Assembly (NCBI RefSeq): GCF_022347785.1
Contig: NZ_JAKRGA010000002.1
Span: forward strand, 434,001 to 498,000
Direction of reading: 5' to 3'
Source of the DNA: Psychrobium sp. MM17-31
GTDB lineage: Bacteria; Pseudomonadota; Gammaproteobacteria; Enterobacterales; Psychrobiaceae
DNA length: 64,000 bases
Shown here: piece after piece, positions 62,286-64,000 of the stretch
How the letters are laid out: every line of letters starts with the position of its first letter
How positions within the stretch are numbered: position 1 is the first letter of the stretch
Notes under the pieces: model-generated
The model's input: the letters and a program-made list of their open reading frames with translations, nothing else
Told to the model about the DNA's origin: nothing
The model's database searches: none
Program-made: the position numbers and the translations under genes

Positions 62286-64000
62286 CGCCTTTGTAAAAGC
62301 CATCCGCAACTTAGCTGGCTTAATCGGTTTATGCAGCAGTATTGCGTCACAGGCGTTAGCGCGAGTGATACAATCAGGTGCCGTATCTCCAGTAAGAATG
62401 ATTGCAGGCACAGTAACACGATAGTTCTCTCTAACAAGGTCGATTAACTTATCACCGTATAGCCCTTGCTCGAGGCGTAAATCAGAAATAATTAATTCCG
62501 GCGCAGTTAGTTTTTTCATCATTTGTTCAACTTGCTCACTCGATTGAGCACTGTATACCGTTGCGCCCCAACTCTCGAGTAAACTTGTTAGCGCATCGAG
62601 AATTAACGTATCGTCATCAACAACCCAAGCAGTAATCGTCATTGAATCAACAGCTGTTGGCATAGTGTTTTGCTGAGCAATTTGCGAGCCAAAACAGCGC
62701 TTTACCGATAACTTAAACAAGCAATAGCGATTAACCTCCGATTGATGAGAAATAGAATGCCCTAATAATGCACAGGTTTTCTTTACAATGGAAAGTCCAA
62801 GCCCTAATCCTTTATCGCGTTGTCGCCCATAATTATCCACTTGGTAAAATTCACTATAAATATCGTCGGCGAATTCGGCGGCAATACCACGTCCATTATC
62901 CATCACAAAGATACTAACTGACTTGCCGCATCGCTTAGCTCCCACCAGAATTTTAGAGCCTTTGCTGTGCTTAATGGCATTAGTGATTAAATTACTCAAA
63001 CAGCGCTTCAATAGCACCGCATTACTCTCAATCACTAACGATGTTGGTACAATACGTAACCTGATATCGTGCTGGGCGGCAACTTCATCAAAGCTGGCAA
63101 TCGTATTCTCAAAGACTCTTTGCAGTGAAACTGGTGATTTTTGATGGTCAATATCACCTGCTTCCAAGCGCGAAATATCTAACAAGGTATCTAATAACGC
63201 TTGTAAAGACTCCGCAGATTTACTGACTTTAGACAAAATCTGTCGATGGGTTTGCTGCGTCAGTTCAATGTTCAATTGGTCGAGAAACAGCATCATCGCC
63301 TGCAATGGCTGGCGTAAATCGTGGCTAGCCGCCGCCAAAAACTTGGACTTAGCACGATTATTGGCTTCGGCTATTCTGCGTTGTTTGTCATAATCTTTTG
63401 CTAACTTATGATTGCTAATTTCTAATCGAATAGACTTAATAAACTGCTGATTAATGTTAAACGCAAACAAAAATAACGCAGCAGTGTAAACCACTAAAAA
63501 GCCAGCAATACCAAGAAAATAAAAAGCGTCTTCTCGCACCATCACAAACGAAGTTACGGTGATTATCATTAGCGGGGCTATTGCGGAATAATACATAGGG
63601 AGATAGGCGGTAATAGAGCCAAGTGCCGAACTAGACATACCTATGGCCAAAATAACGACACCAATGAGGAAGAAAATATGCTCTTTGCTATCTAGGGTAA
63701 TATCAGTAATTAGCAAACTCGGCATTCCCCAGACAACACCAGTGAAAAACACTAAGCCAGCAAAATACTTTAACGCGCTATCGGCATGCTTAATCTCAGT
63801 AATTTTCTTCGTCGAGCGAGCAAAAATAGCGTTTGCTAAGGCGCAAATGAAAACAGCAGTCAACCAAGAGATAACGGTTTGAGAGTCGTCAATCACATCG
63901 AAAAACAAATAGGCAGCGGTCAAGCCCGCAGCAATTGAGCCAAACGACCCCATATACATTTGCGAGCGAATCAATTCCAACTGACGTAATTTGACATTCA
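62277..64000 (-). CDS. Hybrid sensor histidine kinase with C-terminal receiver (5' end cut)
   Basis: The frame runs without a stop to the window edge, so the N-terminus is incomplete; a TTG at 63980 is only an internal candidate. About six TM helices occupy the first 190 residues. A short coiled coil leads to the HisKA motif AAASHDLRQPLQAM. The HATPase domain has N-box (LITNAIKHSKG) and DNGRGI and GLGLGLSIV. A receiver follows with VDDD, ISDLRL, LTGDT and HKPIKP. The arrangement resembles NahK/ErcS'-type kinases of pseudomonads. Confidence 0.92.
   Translation of the reverse strand, partial: NVKLRQLELIRSQMYMGSFGSIAAGLTAAYLFFDVIDDSQTVISWLTAVFICALANAIFARSTKKITEIKHADSALKYFAGLVFFTGVVWGMPSLLITDITLDSKEHIFFLIGVVILAIGMSSSALGSITAYLPMYYSAIAPLMIITVTSFVMVREDAFYFLGIAGFLVVYTAALFLFAFNINQQFIKSIRLEISNHKLAKDYDKQRRIAEANNRAKSKFLAAASHDLRQPLQAMMLFLDQLNIELTQQTHRQILSKVSKSAESLQALLDTLLDISRLEAGDIDHQKSPVSLQRVFENTIASFDEVAAQHDIRLRIVPTSLVIESNAVLLKRCLSNLITNAIKHSKGSKILVGAKRCGKSVSIFVMDNGRGIAAEFADDIYSEFYQVDNYGRQRDKGLGLGLSIVKKTCALLGHSISHQSEVNRYCLFKLSVKRCFGSQIAQQNTMPTAVDSMTITAWVVDDDTLILDALTSLLESWGATVYSAQSSEQVEQMMKKLTAPELIISDLRLEQGLYGDKLIDLVRENYRVTVPAIILTGDTAPDCITRANACDAILLHKPIKPAKLRMAFTKALS

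Noticed and set aside
1-64000. CRISPR arrays, tRNA and rRNA genes, insertion sequences
   Set aside because: I looked for regularly spaced repeats, tRNA 3'-CCA/T-loop signatures, rRNA-like sequence and transposase motifs with terminal repeats and saw none. Short tRNA-like folds could be missed without a covariance-model search.

Overview
The window looks like chromosome of a marine gammaproteobacterium of the Alteromonadales type (Shewanella/Colwellia/Psychrosphaera-like; genus not resolved). Grounds: a Na+-type PomAB flagellar stator, the xseB-ispA-dxs block, the divergent xerD/fldB pair seen in enterics, an Entner-Doudoroff operon in the zwf-pgl-edd-glk-eda order with a HexR-type palindrome, and many chemoreceptor, porin and RND genes. 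Base composition is roughly low-to-mid 40s % G+C by eye and fairly even. I see no rRNA, tRNA, CRISPR array, phage or insertion sequence.

Layout. 1-3.6 kb: a truncated Sel1-repeat protein, two conserved membrane proteins, an orphan type IV pilin-like gene and RhlE. 3.6-3.9 kb: a gene-free stretch with a strong inverted repeat and a nested, multi-hairpin element. 3.9-7.2 kb: thiI and pomAB on the minus strand. 7.4-13.4 kb: xseB-ispA-dxs, xerD, fldB, srmB. 13.6-18.9 kb: an RND efflux pair and purU. 19.0-22.2 kb (minus): chemoreceptor, porin and small phosphate-binding-like protein in one operon. 22.7-30.1 kb: a glutaredoxin-like gene, then the minus-strand operon gap-atl-zwf-pgl-edd-glk-eda behind a HexR-like operator.

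30.4-52.4 kb is rich in metal handling. It starts with a bufferin-type RiPP operon (bufA-bufB-bufC) whose precursor carries two tandem six-cysteine modules. A voltage-gated-type cation channel with a Ca-channel-like filter follows. Next is a BlaI-like repressor with an M56 membrane protease, then a CzcCBA-type RND metal pump with HupE/UreJ, a membrane anchor and a His-rich periplasmic protein. Four matching palindromes (AAACCgAT-N5-ATaGGTTT) lie before both transcription units and tie the repressor to the pump. Further on are an ATM1-type ABC exporter, an Na+-dependent transporter, a two-component system, a monohaem cytochrome, ChrA, and an ArsR regulator beside a Cys-containing metal permease.

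52.4-64 kb: a SIMPL protein; a molybdenum hydroxylase operon (XdhC-like, MobA-like, 2Fe-2S subunit, Tat-exported Mo subunit); two small unknown proteins; a GreA/B-like factor overlapping a lipoprotein phosphoesterase; a chemoreceptor with a periplasmic c-type haem motif; a CYTH protein; and a hybrid histidine kinase cut by the window edge.

The best candidates for new biology are the double-module bufferin precursor with its hairpin-separated operon, the BlaI/M56 regulon that appears to have been redeployed to metal efflux, and the structured repeat element at 3.7-3.9 kb.
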